Source of the DNA: Scandinavium sp002470465
GTDB lineage: Bacteria > Pseudomonadota > Gammaproteobacteria > Enterobacterales > Enterobacteriaceae
DNA length: 64,000 nucleotides
Assembly (NCBI RefSeq): GCF_040750395.1
Contig: NZ_JBFLVD010000026.1
Coordinates: 7,430-71,429, forward strand
Direction of reading: 5' to 3'
Shown here one piece after another: positions 43,252 through 52,645 of this stretch. The notes under the pieces were generated by a model, which was not told the origin of the DNA, did no database searches, and saw nothing but the letters and a program-made list of their open reading frames with translations. The translations under genes and the position numbers were made by a program. How positions within the stretch are numbered: the first letter of the stretch is position 1; the number at the start of each line of letters is the position of its first letter.

Positions 43252-44000
43252 TGAATGGGCTGCTGAGCGGAAAGCGCATTGTCGTCACCGGCGCCGCGCG
43301 CGGGCTGGGCTATCACTTTGCCAGAGCCTGCGCGGAGCAGGGAGCGGCGGTGGTGATGTGCGACATCCTTCAGGGGGAACTGGCTGAGCGCGCACACGGC
43401 CTGCGTGCACAAGGTTTTACGATCGAATCTCACGTTATCGATCTGGCCGATCCTCAGTCCATTGAGCAGGTGTTCAGCACGATTGGCGAGCGAGGCCAGA
43501 TTGACGGGTTGGTGAACAACGCGGCGATGGCGACCGGCGTGGGCGGCAAAAATATGCTCGATTACGATCCCGGTCTGTGGGACCGCGTGATGAGCGTGAA
43601 CGTCAAAGGTACCTGGCTTGTGACCCGCGCCGCTGTTCCGCTGCTGCGCGAAGGGGCAGGGATCGTGAACGTAGCTTCCGATACCGCGCTGTGGGGCGCA
43701 CCGCGCCTTATGGCCTACGTGGCCAGTAAAGGTGCCGTGATTGCCATGACGCGTTCGATGGCGCGCGAGCTGGGCGAAAAACGCATTCGTATCAACGCCA
43801 TTGCGCCGGGGTTAACCCGCGTCGAGGCGACGGAATATGTTCCGGCCGAGCGCCATCAGCTTTACGAAAACGGGCGCGCATTAACGGGGGCCCAGCAACC
43901 GGAGGACGTCACCGGCAGCGTGGTCTGGCTGTTAAGCGATCTGTCGCGGTTTATCACCGGGCAGCTGATTCCGGTCAACGGCGGTTTTGTCTTTAACTAA
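43251..44000 (+). CDS. SDR-family dehydrogenase 1
   Basis: A classical short-chain dehydrogenase of 249 aa. The cofactor loop is TGAARGLG (13-20), with Asp38 (CDIL) favouring NAD. NNAA is at 89-92 and the catalytic set is Ser143, Tyr156 and Lys160 (YVASK). In this context it is a plausible cis-dihydrodiol dehydrogenase that rearomatises the oxygenase product to a catechol. The start shares one base with the oxygenase stop. Confidence 0.85.
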   Translation: MNGLLSGKRIVVTGAARGLGYHFARACAEQGAAVVMCDILQGELAERAHGLRAQGFTIESHVIDLADPQSIEQVFSTIGERGQIDGLVNNAAMATGVGGKNMLDYDPGLWDRVMSVNVKGTWLVTRAAVPLLREGAGIVNVASDTALWGAPRLMAYVASKGAVIAMTRSMARELGEKRIRINAIAPGLTRVEATEYVPAERHQLYENGRALTGAQQPEDVTGSVVWLLSDLSRFITGQLIPVNGGFVFN

Positions 44001-44014
44001 CGGGTGAAGCGATT

Positions 44015-44803
44015 ATGGCAAACGATCAGGAAGTGAAGTACCTGGTGCCGGGGCTGGAGCGCGGTTTACAGCTGCTTTTGGCCTTCGGCGAGCAGCATCG
44101 CGAACTGACCTTTGCCGAGCTGCACCGGCTGGTGGATATGCCGAAGGCCACCGCCTACCGGGTGGTACAGACGCTGGAATATATGGGCTTTCTGGAGCGC
44201 AATACGCGCACCAATACCTTCTCGCTAGGCATGAACGTGCTGCGCCTTGGCTTTGAGTACATCGCCTCGCTGGATGTGGCGCAGGTCGGCCAGCCGGTGA
44301 TCGAACAGCTGCGCGACGTCAGCCAGTGCAGCAGCCATCTGGCGATCCGCGACGGACGCGACATTATTTATATCGCCCGCGTTAGCGCCGCCGGTTCGCG
44401 TATCAATCAGGTCAGCATTGGCACCCGTTTACCGGTGCACTGCACCTCGCTGGGCCGCATGCTGTTGACCGATATTTCCCGCGCTGACTTTGAGCAGCTG
44501 TTCCCGCACGAGCGCCTGCCGGGCAACATGCCAGGGCAGCTTCACGACCGCGAAGCCCTGTGGCAGATGGTCCAGCAGGACAAAGCCCGCGGGTATGTGA
44601 TCGGCGAATCCTTCTTCCGCCAGGGCATCTCCTCCATTGTCTATCCGGTGTATGACCGAAGCCATCGCGTGGCGGCGGTGGTGAGCATCCTGGTCCCGTC
44701 GGAGGAGATCCCGCAAACCGATCGCGAACGCCTGCAAAACGACGTCCGCCTGGCGGCGGATAAAATATCTGGCTTCTTAGGTTATCTGTCACAGGCCAGT
44801 TAA
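44015..44803 (+). CDS. IclR-family transcription regulator
   Basis: A 262-aa regulator with an N-terminal winged helix-turn-helix (about residues 15-75, LTFAELHRLVDMPKATAYRVVQTLE) and a C-terminal IclR effector domain (from about residue 85). The effector domain contains ARVSAAGSRINQVSIGTRLPVHCTSLGR and YGIGES-like sequence. It lies inside the operon it probably controls. The palindromes at 41240, 41287 and 41555 are its likely sites. It may be activator or repressor; the position of site 3 suggests repression of the oxygenase operon until an inducer binds. Confidence 0.9.
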   Translation: MANDQEVKYLVPGLERGLQLLLAFGEQHRELTFAELHRLVDMPKATAYRVVQTLEYMGFLERNTRTNTFSLGMNVLRLGFEYIASLDVAQVGQPVIEQLRDVSQCSSHLAIRDGRDIIYIARVSAAGSRINQVSIGTRLPVHCTSLGRMLLTDISRADFEQLFPHERLPGNMPGQLHDREALWQMVQQDKARGYVIGESFFRQGISSIVYPVYDRSHRVAAVVSILVPSEEIPQTDRERLQNDVRLAADKISGFLGYLSQAS

Positions 44804-44881
44804 ATCAGCAAGTTAACGTCAGGCGCTTCGCTGCGTCGGGCATGTTTTACGCCCAATTTGGGCCAGAAGAGGCAACGAACG

Positions 44882-45808
44882 ATGAGTGTAACCGGAATTG
44901 AAAAGCTGGAATTTGGCGTTGAAGACCTGACGCACTGCGCCAAATTTATGCGTGATTTTGGCCTGACGGGCGATGCCAGCGGCCAGCGTTTTACGACCTT
45001 AAGCGGCGCGCGCGTGGAGCTGAACCCCATCGACAGCCCCGATCTTCCCCCTGCTTTTGAAGCGGGCAACACGCTGCGACGTATGACCTGGGCGGTCGCC
45101 ACGCAGGCCGATCTGGATGCGCTACGCCCGAAGCTTGAACAACAGCCCGGCTTTTGTGAAGTGGGCGACGGGCTCGAGTGCCTCGACCCGAACGGCATGA
45201 CGCTGCGCGTGCAGGTGAGCCAGCAAAGCGACGTGGAGATGAACGTCGAACCCATCAATCAATGGGGCGATGTCCGCCGTATCGATACCCCAAGCCCGGT
45301 TTACGACCGCGCGCAGCCGATTAATGTCGGCCACGTGGTGTTCTTCGTGGAAGAGCTGGCGGCGGTGGAAAAATTCTACCGCGAGGTGCTCGGCTTTCAG
45401 GTTTCCGACCGCTATATCAACCGCGCCGTGTTCCTGCGCTGCGGCGTGCGCGGCGGCCATCACAACCTGTTTCTGCTGCAACTGCCGAATCGTAAGCGCG
45501 GCCTGAACCACGTGGCCTTCACCGTGCGCGATATTCACGAGGTGATTGGCGGCGGTATTGCGATGAATAAAAACGCCTGGAGCACCTTTATTGGGCCAGG
45601 CCGTCATCCGGTGTCATCGGCGTACTTCTGGTACGTTAACAGCCCGACCGGCGGCGCGTTCGAGTACTACACCAACGACGACTACCTGACCGAAAACTGG
45701 CAGCCGCGTGAACTGGAACACTCTCTGGTCTCCTTCACCGAATGGGCAGTGGAAGGCGGCATCGACCACGATACCCGCCGTCAGCAGAAAAAGCCGGAGG
45801 CGGTATGA
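44882..45808 (+). CDS. Two-domain VOC / extradiol-type dioxygenase
   Basis: A 308-aa protein with two VOC modules, the layout of type I extradiol ring-cleavage dioxygenases (BphC/catechol 2,3-dioxygenase). The C-terminal module has the metal triad His151 (NVGHVVFF), His210 (LNHVAF) and Glu261 (GAFEYY). It likely opens the ring of a catechol intermediate, by context. The start at 44882 (MSVTGIEKLEFG) matches the domain start; eight upstream codons are not domain-like. Its stop overlaps the reductase start (ATGA). Confidence 0.87.
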   Translation: MSVTGIEKLEFGVEDLTHCAKFMRDFGLTGDASGQRFTTLSGARVELNPIDSPDLPPAFEAGNTLRRMTWAVATQADLDALRPKLEQQPGFCEVGDGLECLDPNGMTLRVQVSQQSDVEMNVEPINQWGDVRRIDTPSPVYDRAQPINVGHVVFFVEELAAVEKFYREVLGFQVSDRYINRAVFLRCGVRGGHHNLFLLQLPNRKRGLNHVAFTVRDIHEVIGGGIAMNKNAWSTFIGPGRHPVSSAYFWYVNSPTGGAFEYYTNDDYLTENWQPRELEHSLVSFTEWAVEGGIDHDTRRQQKKPEAV

Positions 45809-46992
45809 CCTCGCGCATGGTGATTATCGGTGGCGGTCAGGCGGGCGGCTGGGCGGCGAAAACCTTGCGCGACGAGGGCTTCGACGGTGAGATTTGCGTG
45901 GTAGCGGAGGAGGCGTGGGATTTCTACGAGCGCCCGCCACTCTCCAAAGCCTCACTCCTGGAGCCAGACGCGCAGCTGCCGCGGCTGTTTTCTGAAGAGG
46001 CGCAGCAGGCGCTGAGCCTGACCTGGTTCCGACCGTTGCGAGCAGAACAGATCGATCGCGGCGCGAAAACGGTACGGTTAAGTAACGGCGAGCAGCTGAA
46101 TTACACCGCTCTTCTCATTGCCACCGGAGGGCGGGCGCGCCTGCCGGGTGAGGCGTGGGCCCGTCACCCGCAGGTCTATACCTTACGCCACTGGCAGGAT
46201 GCGCAGCGCCTGAAAGGTCGTCTGGCTGAAAGTAAAAAGCTGGCCATTATCGGCGGCGGCTGGATTGGCCTGGAGATTGCCGCCTCGGCACGTAAAAGCG
46301 GCGTGGCGGTCACGCTGTTCGAGCAGCAGCCAGCGTTGTGCATGCGCTCGGTCAGCGGCGAGGTTTCTCAACGCTTAGAGGCTCTCCATCGGGAGCAGGG
46401 CGTGGACATCCGTACCGGCTGCGGCGTGCTGGAGCTGGAAGATGACGGCGGACTTCCGGTTATTCACTGCGACGGCAAACGTGAAACCTTCGATGCGGTG
46501 GTGGTGGGGATCGGCGTCGATCTCAATCTGGAATTGGTGCGCGATGCCGGGCTAAAAACCGAACGTGGGATCGTGGTGGATGCGCAAGGACGCACGTCAG
46601 ATCCGTTTATCTTCGCTGCGGGCGATGTGGCTCAGCACCACCATTACGGCCTGTGCATCCAGTCCTGGGCCTTTGCCCAGAATCAGGCGGTGGCGACGGC
46701 GAAAGCGATGCTCAACTCTGATGCGCCGGGCTACGACGATGCGCCGTGGCTGTGGTCGGATCAATACCAGCACAACATTCAGATCCTCGGCATTCCGCAG
46801 CCGGGGAGCACAACGATAGCGCGTGAAGAGTCGCTGTTCTTCTCGCTGGACGAGAACGGGCGGCTGACGCAGCTGGTGGCATTTAACGATGCGCGCACCG
46901 TCAAGCTGGCGAAGCGCTGGATGGCGGCCGGACGGGATCTATTTGACGTGCCGCTCGCCGACCCGACTTTTTCACTGATGTCACTGCGATAA
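45805..46992 (+). CDS. FAD-dependent ferredoxin reductase
   Basis: A 395-aa NAD(P)H:ferredoxin reductase of the HcaD/BphA4 type, completing the electron chain to the Rieske oxygenase. It has an FAD-binding GGGQAGG near the N-terminus, ERPPLSKASLL, an NAD-binding GGGWIGLEIAASARKSG in the middle, and VFAAGDV-like FIFAAGDVAQH for FAD. The C-terminal reductase domain is present. The start at 45805 is set by the ATGA overlap with the VOC gene. Confidence 0.9.
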   Translation: MTSRMVIIGGGQAGGWAAKTLRDEGFDGEICVVAEEAWDFYERPPLSKASLLEPDAQLPRLFSEEAQQALSLTWFRPLRAEQIDRGAKTVRLSNGEQLNYTALLIATGGRARLPGEAWARHPQVYTLRHWQDAQRLKGRLAESKKLAIIGGGWIGLEIAASARKSGVAVTLFEQQPALCMRSVSGEVSQRLEALHREQGVDIRTGCGVLELEDDGGLPVIHCDGKRETFDAVVVGIGVDLNLELVRDAGLKTERGIVVDAQGRTSDPFIFAAGDVAQHHHYGLCIQSWAFAQNQAVATAKAMLNSDAPGYDDAPWLWSDQYQHNIQILGIPQPGSTTIAREESLFFSLDENGRLTQLVAFNDARTVKLAKRWMAAGRDLFDVPLADPTFSLMSLR

Positions 46993-47017
46993 AAAACGCG
47001 CGCCCGTAGGGGGAGAC

Positions 47018-48274
47018 ATGACCACATTCGAGACCAACACCGCGCCCGTTGAGGCAAGCGGTGAGGGCACCCGCACGCCCGAAAAGGCGGTGCGCTGGGC
47101 CATTCCGCTGTCGCTGCTGGCCTGCGTACTGCTGGCGTTTTTCGACAAAATCAGCATTGCGGCGCTGTTTTCTGACGGCCATTTCCAGCAGGCGATGGGG
47201 ATTGATTTTGACACCACGCGCCTCGGCATTCTGATGAGTGCCTTCCTGCTGAGCTATGGTTTTTCGTCGGTCTTTTTAAGCGGTTTAGGCGACAAAATTG
47301 CGCCGCTGCGCCTGCTCACCGGGATGATGGCGGTGTGGTGTGTGCTGATGGTGGCGATGGGCTTTACCCATAACTACACGGTGATGATCGTGCTGCGCAT
47401 TCTGCTTGGCGTGGCGGAAGGGCCGCTGTTCCCGCTGGCGTTCGCTATCGTGCGCCATAACTTCCCGCAGCATCTGCAGGCCCGCGCCACCATGCTCTGG
47501 CTGCTGGGAACGCCGGTCGGTGCCGCGGTTGGTTTTCCGCTCTCCCTCTGGCTGCTGAATACTTTCGGCTGGCAGAGCACCTTCTTTGTGATGGCGATGC
47601 TGACCGTGCCGGTGCTGCTGTTTGTTCGCATCGGCCTGCGTGGGATCCGTCTGGAGGCGAAACCCGGTGCTTCACAGGCGTCACAGGATGAGCGCCGTGC
47701 GGCACGACGCGAGCTGTTTGTCAGCCCGCACTTCTGGATCATCTGCATCTTTAACATCGCCTTTCTTACCTATCTGTGGGGCATTAACGGCTGGCTGCCG
47801 GGCTACCTGATTAAAGGCAAAGGCATTCATCTGGAGCACGCGGGCTGGCTGTCGTCGATGCCGTTTATCGCCATGTTGGTGGGCGAAGTGATTGGCGCAT
47901 GGCTTTCGGACAGGGTCGATAAACGCGCGGCAGCCTGCTTTATCTCAATGGCGGGTGCGGCGGTGGGGCTGGCTGCGGTGATGCACCTTACTACTCCGCT
48001 GACCATCATCGCGGCGATGAGCTTCAGCACCTTCATGTGGGGCACGGGCGCACCCAACATTTTCGCTCTGCTGGCAAAGGCCACCCATCCACGGGTGAGC
48101 GCCACGGCGGGCGGTATTTTCAACGGGCTGGGAAACTTTGCGGGCGCGCTGTCGCCAGCGGTGATGGGCGCTCTAATCGCCTTCACCCACAGCATGGATT
48201 CCGGGCTGATTTTTCTGGCGGTGATGGCGGCGGTGGGCTGCGTCCTGTTACTGCCGCTGCTGAGACGTTACTGA
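47018..48274 (+). CDS. MFS transporter 2 of the catabolic island
   Basis: A 418-aa permease of the anion:cation symporter type with 12 hydrophobic segments. It has FFDKISIAALF in the first helix, GVAEGPLFPLAFAIVRHNFP and RATMLWLLGTPVGAAVGFP. It resembles transporter 1 (39964) in subfamily but is not a close duplicate. Having two permeases suggests uptake of two related compounds, or uptake and export. A GGGGGAG ribosome site precedes the ATG. Confidence 0.87.
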   Translation: MTTFETNTAPVEASGEGTRTPEKAVRWAIPLSLLACVLLAFFDKISIAALFSDGHFQQAMGIDFDTTRLGILMSAFLLSYGFSSVFLSGLGDKIAPLRLLTGMMAVWCVLMVAMGFTHNYTVMIVLRILLGVAEGPLFPLAFAIVRHNFPQHLQARATMLWLLGTPVGAAVGFPLSLWLLNTFGWQSTFFVMAMLTVPVLLFVRIGLRGIRLEAKPGASQASQDERRAARRELFVSPHFWIICIFNIAFLTYLWGINGWLPGYLIKGKGIHLEHAGWLSSMPFIAMLVGEVIGAWLSDRVDKRAAACFISMAGAAVGLAAVMHLTTPLTIIAAMSFSTFMWGTGAPNIFALLAKATHPRVSATAGGIFNGLGNFAGALSPAVMGALIAFTHSMDSGLIFLAVMAAVGCVLLLPLLRRY

Positions 48275-48284
48275 GGAGAGTGTT

Positions 48285-48815
48285 ATGACTGATTCAACCG
48301 TAACCCATACATCAGGTATCAAGCCTGACCACCTGACCATGGAAGAGTGGATCGAATCGCGCATTGCGCGCTTCGAAGGCCGCAAATATGACTGGAACGC
48401 GCTGAAGTTCCAGGCCGATTTCGACCCGAAATACCGTCGCGCACAGATGCGCTATATCGGCACCGGGGCAACGGGCGTGGCGAACGATAGCAATACCGTT
48501 CAGGCGGACCATTTTACCTTCTCCACCATGGTGCTGCCGTCGAAGTGTGAAGGGCCGCTGCACCTGCATGACGACGTGGAAGAGGTGTTCTTCATGCTCA
48601 AAGGGCAAATCACGCTGATGATTCAGGACGGCGACAGCTATACCGAAACCGTGCTGCGCGAGCGTGACCTGATCTCCGTACCTGCGGGTATTTATCGCGG
48701 CCTGTTTAACCACGGTGAAGAAGAGGCGCTGATGTGCGTCATGCTGGGGACCAACAAGCCGGAAATCCCGACCTATCCAGCCGATCATCCGCTGTCGAAA
48801 GTGAAGCGGAACTAA
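48285..48815 (+). CDS. Cupin-domain protein
   Basis: A 176-aa single-cupin protein. The first cupin motif has its metal-type His and Glu residues (GPLHLHDDVEEVFFMLKGQ), and the second is ISVPAGIYRGLFNHGEE. An N-terminal helical arm of about 60 residues precedes it. Its enzymatic role is unknown; in aromatic clusters such proteins can be isomerases, hydrolytic decyclases or dioxygenases. It starts 10 bases after transporter 2 and ends 9 bases before the hydrolase. Confidence 0.8.
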   Translation: MTDSTVTHTSGIKPDHLTMEEWIESRIARFEGRKYDWNALKFQADFDPKYRRAQMRYIGTGATGVANDSNTVQADHFTFSTMVLPSKCEGPLHLHDDVEEVFFMLKGQITLMIQDGDSYTETVLRERDLISVPAGIYRGLFNHGEEEALMCVMLGTNKPEIPTYPADHPLSKVKRN

Positions 48816-48824
48816 GGGGGCACG

Positions 48825-49595
48825 ATGACGGGTTTTCGTGAACAGGGAAGCGGCATTCCGCTGATGCTGCTGCACGGTATCAGCTCGGGCGCGGCCTCCT
48901 GGCATAAGCAGATGGCGCTGAAGGGTTTTCGCGTGCTGGCGTGGGACATGCCCGGTTATGGCGAAAGCCCGATGCTGGCGGTGGAGCGTGCAAACGCCGG
49001 TGATTACGCCGACGCGCTGGCGGCAATGCTTGACCGCGCGGGCGCCTGGCAGGTGGTGCTGGTGGGCCATTCTCTGGGAGCGCTGGTTGCCAGCGCCTTT
49101 GCGGCGAAGTTCCCGGAACGTGTCCTGCACCTGGTTCTGGCAGATGCCGCGCAGGGCTACGGGCAGGCCACGCCGGAGCAGCGTGAACAGATCTGGCGCA
49201 GCCGCGAGCAGCAGATGGCGCTGGGCGGCGAAATCATGGCGCAAACACGCGCCGCGAAGCTGCTTCACCCTGGCGCGCGTGCGGAGGATATCGCCACCGT
49301 TGCTTCTGGCATGCGCAGGCTGCGTCCTGAAGGTTACCTCGCTGCCGCGTGGATGCTGGCCCACGACGATATTCACGGCTGGCTGAAGCGCTATTCAGGC
49401 AGTTTTGAAGTCTGGTGCGGCGAGCAGGATGCGATTACCCAGCCTGAGCTGGTTCAGGGACTGGCGCTGCGCTATAGCATGCCCTTTATCGCCATCCCGC
49501 AGGCCGGGCACGCCAGCTATCTCGATAACGACGCGTTTTTCAACCAACAGCTTTTACGTATTAACGAAGAGGTGCGCGATGAATGCACAAATTGA
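48825..49595 (+). CDS. Alpha/beta hydrolase
   Basis: A 256-aa alpha/beta-hydrolase with nucleophile Ser in VGHSLGALVAS, Asp in GEQDAITQP and His in QAGHASYLDND. In extradiol pathways MhpC/BphD-type members hydrolyse the carbon-carbon bond of the ring-fission product; this is a reasonable role here but not proven by sequence. Its 3' end overlaps the next SDR gene by 17 bases. Confidence 0.85.
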   Translation: MTGFREQGSGIPLMLLHGISSGAASWHKQMALKGFRVLAWDMPGYGESPMLAVERANAGDYADALAAMLDRAGAWQVVLVGHSLGALVASAFAAKFPERVLHLVLADAAQGYGQATPEQREQIWRSREQQMALGGEIMAQTRAAKLLHPGARAEDIATVASGMRRLRPEGYLAAAWMLAHDDIHGWLKRYSGSFEVWCGEQDAITQPELVQGLALRYSMPFIAIPQAGHASYLDNDAFFNQQLLRINEEVRDECTN

Positions 49596-50373
49596 TGGGC
49601 GCGTAGCGGTAGTCACCGGCGGTTCTTCCGGCATTGGCTTTGAAACCCTGCGTCTGCTGCTGGGCGAAGGGGCAAAGGTGGCCTTCTGCGGGCGCAACCC
49701 GGACCGGCTCGCCAGCGCACATGCGGCGCTGCAAAACGAATACCCTGACGGGGAGATTTTTTCTTACCGCTGCGACGTGCTGAAAGCCGATGAAGTGCAG
49801 GCGTTTGCAGAGGCCGTGAAAGCCCGCTTTGGCTCGGTAGATATGCTGATCAACAACGCCGGACAAGGTTACGTGGCGCACTTCAATGACACCCCGCGCG
49901 AGGCGTGGCTGCATGAAGCCGAGCTGAAGCTGTTCGGCGTGATCAACCCGGTGCAGGCATTTCAGGTGCAGCTGGAGCAGTCCGATATCGCTTCCATCAC
50001 CTGCGTGAACTCATTGCTGGCGTTGCAGCCGGAGGAGCACATGATCGCCACCTCCGCTGCCCGCGCGGCATTGCTGAATATGACGCTGACCCTCTCGAAA
50101 GAGCTGGTGAGCAAGGGCATCCGCGTGAATTCCATTTTGCTTGGCATGGTGGAATCCGGGCAGTGGCAGCGACGCTTTGAGAACCGTGCGGACAAAAATC
50201 AGAGCTGGCCGGAGTGGACGGCGGATATCGCCCGCAAGCGCGGCATCCCGATGGCGCGCCTTGGCAAACCGCAGGAGCCCGCTCAGGCGCTGCTGTTTCT
50301 CGCCTCGCCGCTGGCCTCGTTTACCACCGGTGCGGCGCTGGACGTTTCCGGCGGCTTCTGCCGCCATCTGTAA
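49579..50373 (+). CDS. SDR-family protein 2, without the usual Tyr-Lys pair
   Basis: A 264-aa Rossmann SDR with cofactor loop TGGSSGIG (13-20), NNAG near 92-95 and Ser145 at the usual place. The expected Tyr-x3-Lys is replaced by Thr158-x3-Arg162 (TSAARAALLN). Members with ATSAARA in this place occur in the family, so the protein is likely functional but not a standard alcohol dehydrogenase. The start at 49579 overlaps the hydrolase gene by 17 bases; the open frame extends upstream but only as a shadow of it. Confidence 0.83.
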   Translation: MNAQIDGRVAVVTGGSSGIGFETLRLLLGEGAKVAFCGRNPDRLASAHAALQNEYPDGEIFSYRCDVLKADEVQAFAEAVKARFGSVDMLINNAGQGYVAHFNDTPREAWLHEAELKLFGVINPVQAFQVQLEQSDIASITCVNSLLALQPEEHMIATSAARAALLNMTLTLSKELVSKGIRVNSILLGMVESGQWQRRFENRADKNQSWPEWTADIARKRGIPMARLGKPQEPAQALLFLASPLASFTTGAALDVSGGFCRHL

Positions 50374-50382
50374 GGACGCATC

Positions 50383-51153
50383 ATGAAAACGATCATGCTC
50401 ATTGGTTTTGGTGCGATGGCTCAGGCGGTGATTGAGCGCCTGCCTGATGGCGTTGCTATCGGCTGGATTGTGGCGCGTGAGCCGCACCATGCTGCGATTC
50501 GCCAGCAGTTTGGCGATGCGGTGATGGCCCTGACCTCGCCGTTGGACTGCGAGGAAACGCCCGATCTGGTGCTGGAATGTGCCAGCCAGCAGGCGGTGGC
50601 GCAGTATGGCGAAGACATTTTACGTCGCGGCTGGCATCTGGCCGCAATCTCCACCGGCGCGCTGGCGGACAGCGCACTGGAAGCGCGTCTGCTCAACGCT
50701 GGCGGCAAGCTGACGCTGCTCTCCGGGGCCGTAGCGGGTATCGACGGTCTGGCGGCGGCGAAAGAGGGTGGGCTGGAGCGCGTTACCTATCAGTCACGCA
50801 AAAGCCCGGCCAGCTGGCGCGGCAGCTACGCCGAGCAGCTTATCGATCTTGATGCTGTATCCGAAGCACAGATCTTCTTTGAAGGTAGCGCCCGCGAGGC
50901 GGCACGTCTGTTCCCGGCCAATGCCAACGTGGCGGCGACCGTGGCGCTCGGCGGTGTGGGGATGGACGACACCCGCGTACAGCTGATGGTCGACCCGGCA
51001 ACAAAACGCAACACCCACACGCTGCACGCTGAAGGCGTGTTCGGCGAATTTCACCTGGAGCTGAGCGGCCTGCCGCTTGCCAGCAATCCGAAAACCTCCA
51101 TCCTGGCGGCACTCAGCGCGGTACGTGCCTGCCGTGAACTGGCGCAACGCTAA
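50383..51153 (+). CDS. Aspartate-dehydrogenase-like oxidoreductase
   Basis: A 256-aa protein of the L-aspartate dehydrogenase (NadX/DUF108) family. It has an NAD-binding LIGFGAMAQAV at the N-terminus, and the family motifs CASQQAV, SGAVAGIDGLAAA, FPANANVAATVALGG and NPKTS. In nicotinate-forming bacteria the enzyme oxidises aspartate to iminoaspartate; here it lies in an aromatic catabolic operon, where an amino- or imino-acid intermediate or another oxidation is possible. It lies 9 bases after SDR 2 and 9 before the aldehyde dehydrogenase. Confidence 0.85.
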   Translation: MKTIMLIGFGAMAQAVIERLPDGVAIGWIVAREPHHAAIRQQFGDAVMALTSPLDCEETPDLVLECASQQAVAQYGEDILRRGWHLAAISTGALADSALEARLLNAGGKLTLLSGAVAGIDGLAAAKEGGLERVTYQSRKSPASWRGSYAEQLIDLDAVSEAQIFFEGSAREAARLFPANANVAATVALGGVGMDDTRVQLMVDPATKRNTHTLHAEGVFGEFHLELSGLPLASNPKTSILAALSAVRACRELAQR

Positions 51154-51162
51154 GGAGCCACT

Positions 51163-52632
51163 ATGGATGAGCTGAAGATATTTATTGGTGGCCGCTGGCA
51201 ACAAGGCGGCGGCAACCCGATGCAGAGTCTTTTTCCCGCCGACGGTTCGCTTAACGCCACCCTGCACGCCGCGAGCCTTGACGATCTCCAGGAGGCGATT
51301 GAGGCCGGAGAGCGCGCCTGGCGCGAGCCCACCTGGCGCAACAGCCTGCCGCACGTTCGCGCGAAGATCCTGCATAAGGTGGCGGATCTGATTGAATCCC
51401 GCGTTGATGAACTGGCGCGGATGCAGAGCCGCGATAACGGCAAGCCGCTGGCGGAAGCACGCGGTCTTGTGATGAGCGCAGCGGGAACAGCACGCTACTT
51501 CGCTGCCGCCTGCGAGCTGCTGGAAGGTGAACTCCCGACGCCGCGCCAGCCCGATCTGCTGACCCTGAGCTGCTATGAGCCGCTCGGCGTGGTGGCGGCC
51601 ATCACGCCGTGGAACTCGCCGATCGCCAGCGAAATGCAAAAAGTGGCTCCGGCCATTGCCGCCGGTAACGCGGTGCTCCTCAAACCCGCAGAAGCCACGC
51701 CGCTGATGGCGCTGGAGCTGGCGCGTATTTTTGAACAGGCCGGGCTGCCAGCGGGGTTGCTGAGCGTGCTGCCGGGCAAAGGCTCGGTGATTGGTGATGC
51801 GCTGGCGCGTCACCCGAAGGTGCGCAAAATCTCCTTTACCGGTGGCACCACCACCGGACGTCATCTGGCGCACGTGGCGGCGGAGAAACTGATCCCGGCA
51901 TCGCTGGAGCTCGGCGGCAAATCCCCGACCATCGTACTGGAAGATGCTGACATCGAGCAGGCCGCGCGCGGCATCTGCTACGGCATTTTTAGCTCGGCAG
52001 GGCAAGCGTGCATTGCCGGTTCGCGGCTGTTTATCCACGAGAGCATTTACGCTCCGCTCATGGCGCGGCTGCTGGAGTTAACCCGTGGCTTGCGCGTCGG
52101 TCATCCGTTTACTGACGGCACTCATGTAGGACCGCTGATTAACGTCAGGCATCGCCAGAGCGTGCAGGACTATGTAGAGCTGGCGAAGCGTGAAGGGGGC
52201 CGCGTGCTGTGCGGCGGAGAGATCCCTGCCGATCCGCAACTGACAAACGGCAGCTTCTTCCTGCCCACAATTATTGAAGGACTCACCAACGGCGCGCGCG
52301 TCTGCCAGGAGGAGATCTTCGGCCCGGTGCTGGTGGCGATGCCGTTTAGCGATGAGGCGACGCTCATCCGCGAAGCAAACGACTCGGTATACGGCCTGGC
52401 GGCAGGGATCTGGACGCGCGATACCGGGCGTGCCCTGCGTTTGAGCGAGCAGCTGGAAGCGGGCACGGTGTGGATCAACACCTACAAAGTGTTTGCGATT
52501 TCGACCCCGTTCGGGGGCTTTAAAGAGAGCGGCCTGGGCCGCGAAAAGGGCATTCAGGGGCTGAAAGCCTGGATGCAGCAAAAGAGCATTTATCTGGCGA
52601 CGGGTAACAGCGTCAACCACTGGTGCGACTGA
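51163..52632 (+). CDS. Aldehyde dehydrogenase
   Basis: A 489-aa NAD(P)-dependent aldehyde dehydrogenase, complete in length. It has TPWNSPIA and KPAEATPLMALELA in the cofactor domain, FTGGTTTGR, general-base Glu in LELGGKSP (about residue 249) and catalytic Cys in SAGQACIAGSR (about 283). It probably oxidises an aldehyde made by the following ThDP enzyme or by side-chain cleavage. It is 13 bases before the ThDP gene. Confidence 0.9.
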   Translation: MDELKIFIGGRWQQGGGNPMQSLFPADGSLNATLHAASLDDLQEAIEAGERAWREPTWRNSLPHVRAKILHKVADLIESRVDELARMQSRDNGKPLAEARGLVMSAAGTARYFAAACELLEGELPTPRQPDLLTLSCYEPLGVVAAITPWNSPIASEMQKVAPAIAAGNAVLLKPAEATPLMALELARIFEQAGLPAGLLSVLPGKGSVIGDALARHPKVRKISFTGGTTTGRHLAHVAAEKLIPASLELGGKSPTIVLEDADIEQAARGICYGIFSSAGQACIAGSRLFIHESIYAPLMARLLELTRGLRVGHPFTDGTHVGPLINVRHRQSVQDYVELAKREGGRVLCGGEIPADPQLTNGSFFLPTIIEGLTNGARVCQEEIFGPVLVAMPFSDEATLIREANDSVYGLAAGIWTRDTGRALRLSEQLEAGTVWINTYKVFAISTPFGGFKESGLGREKGIQGLKAWMQQKSIYLATGNSVNHWCD

Positions 52633-52645
52633 GAAAGGGTGAGCA

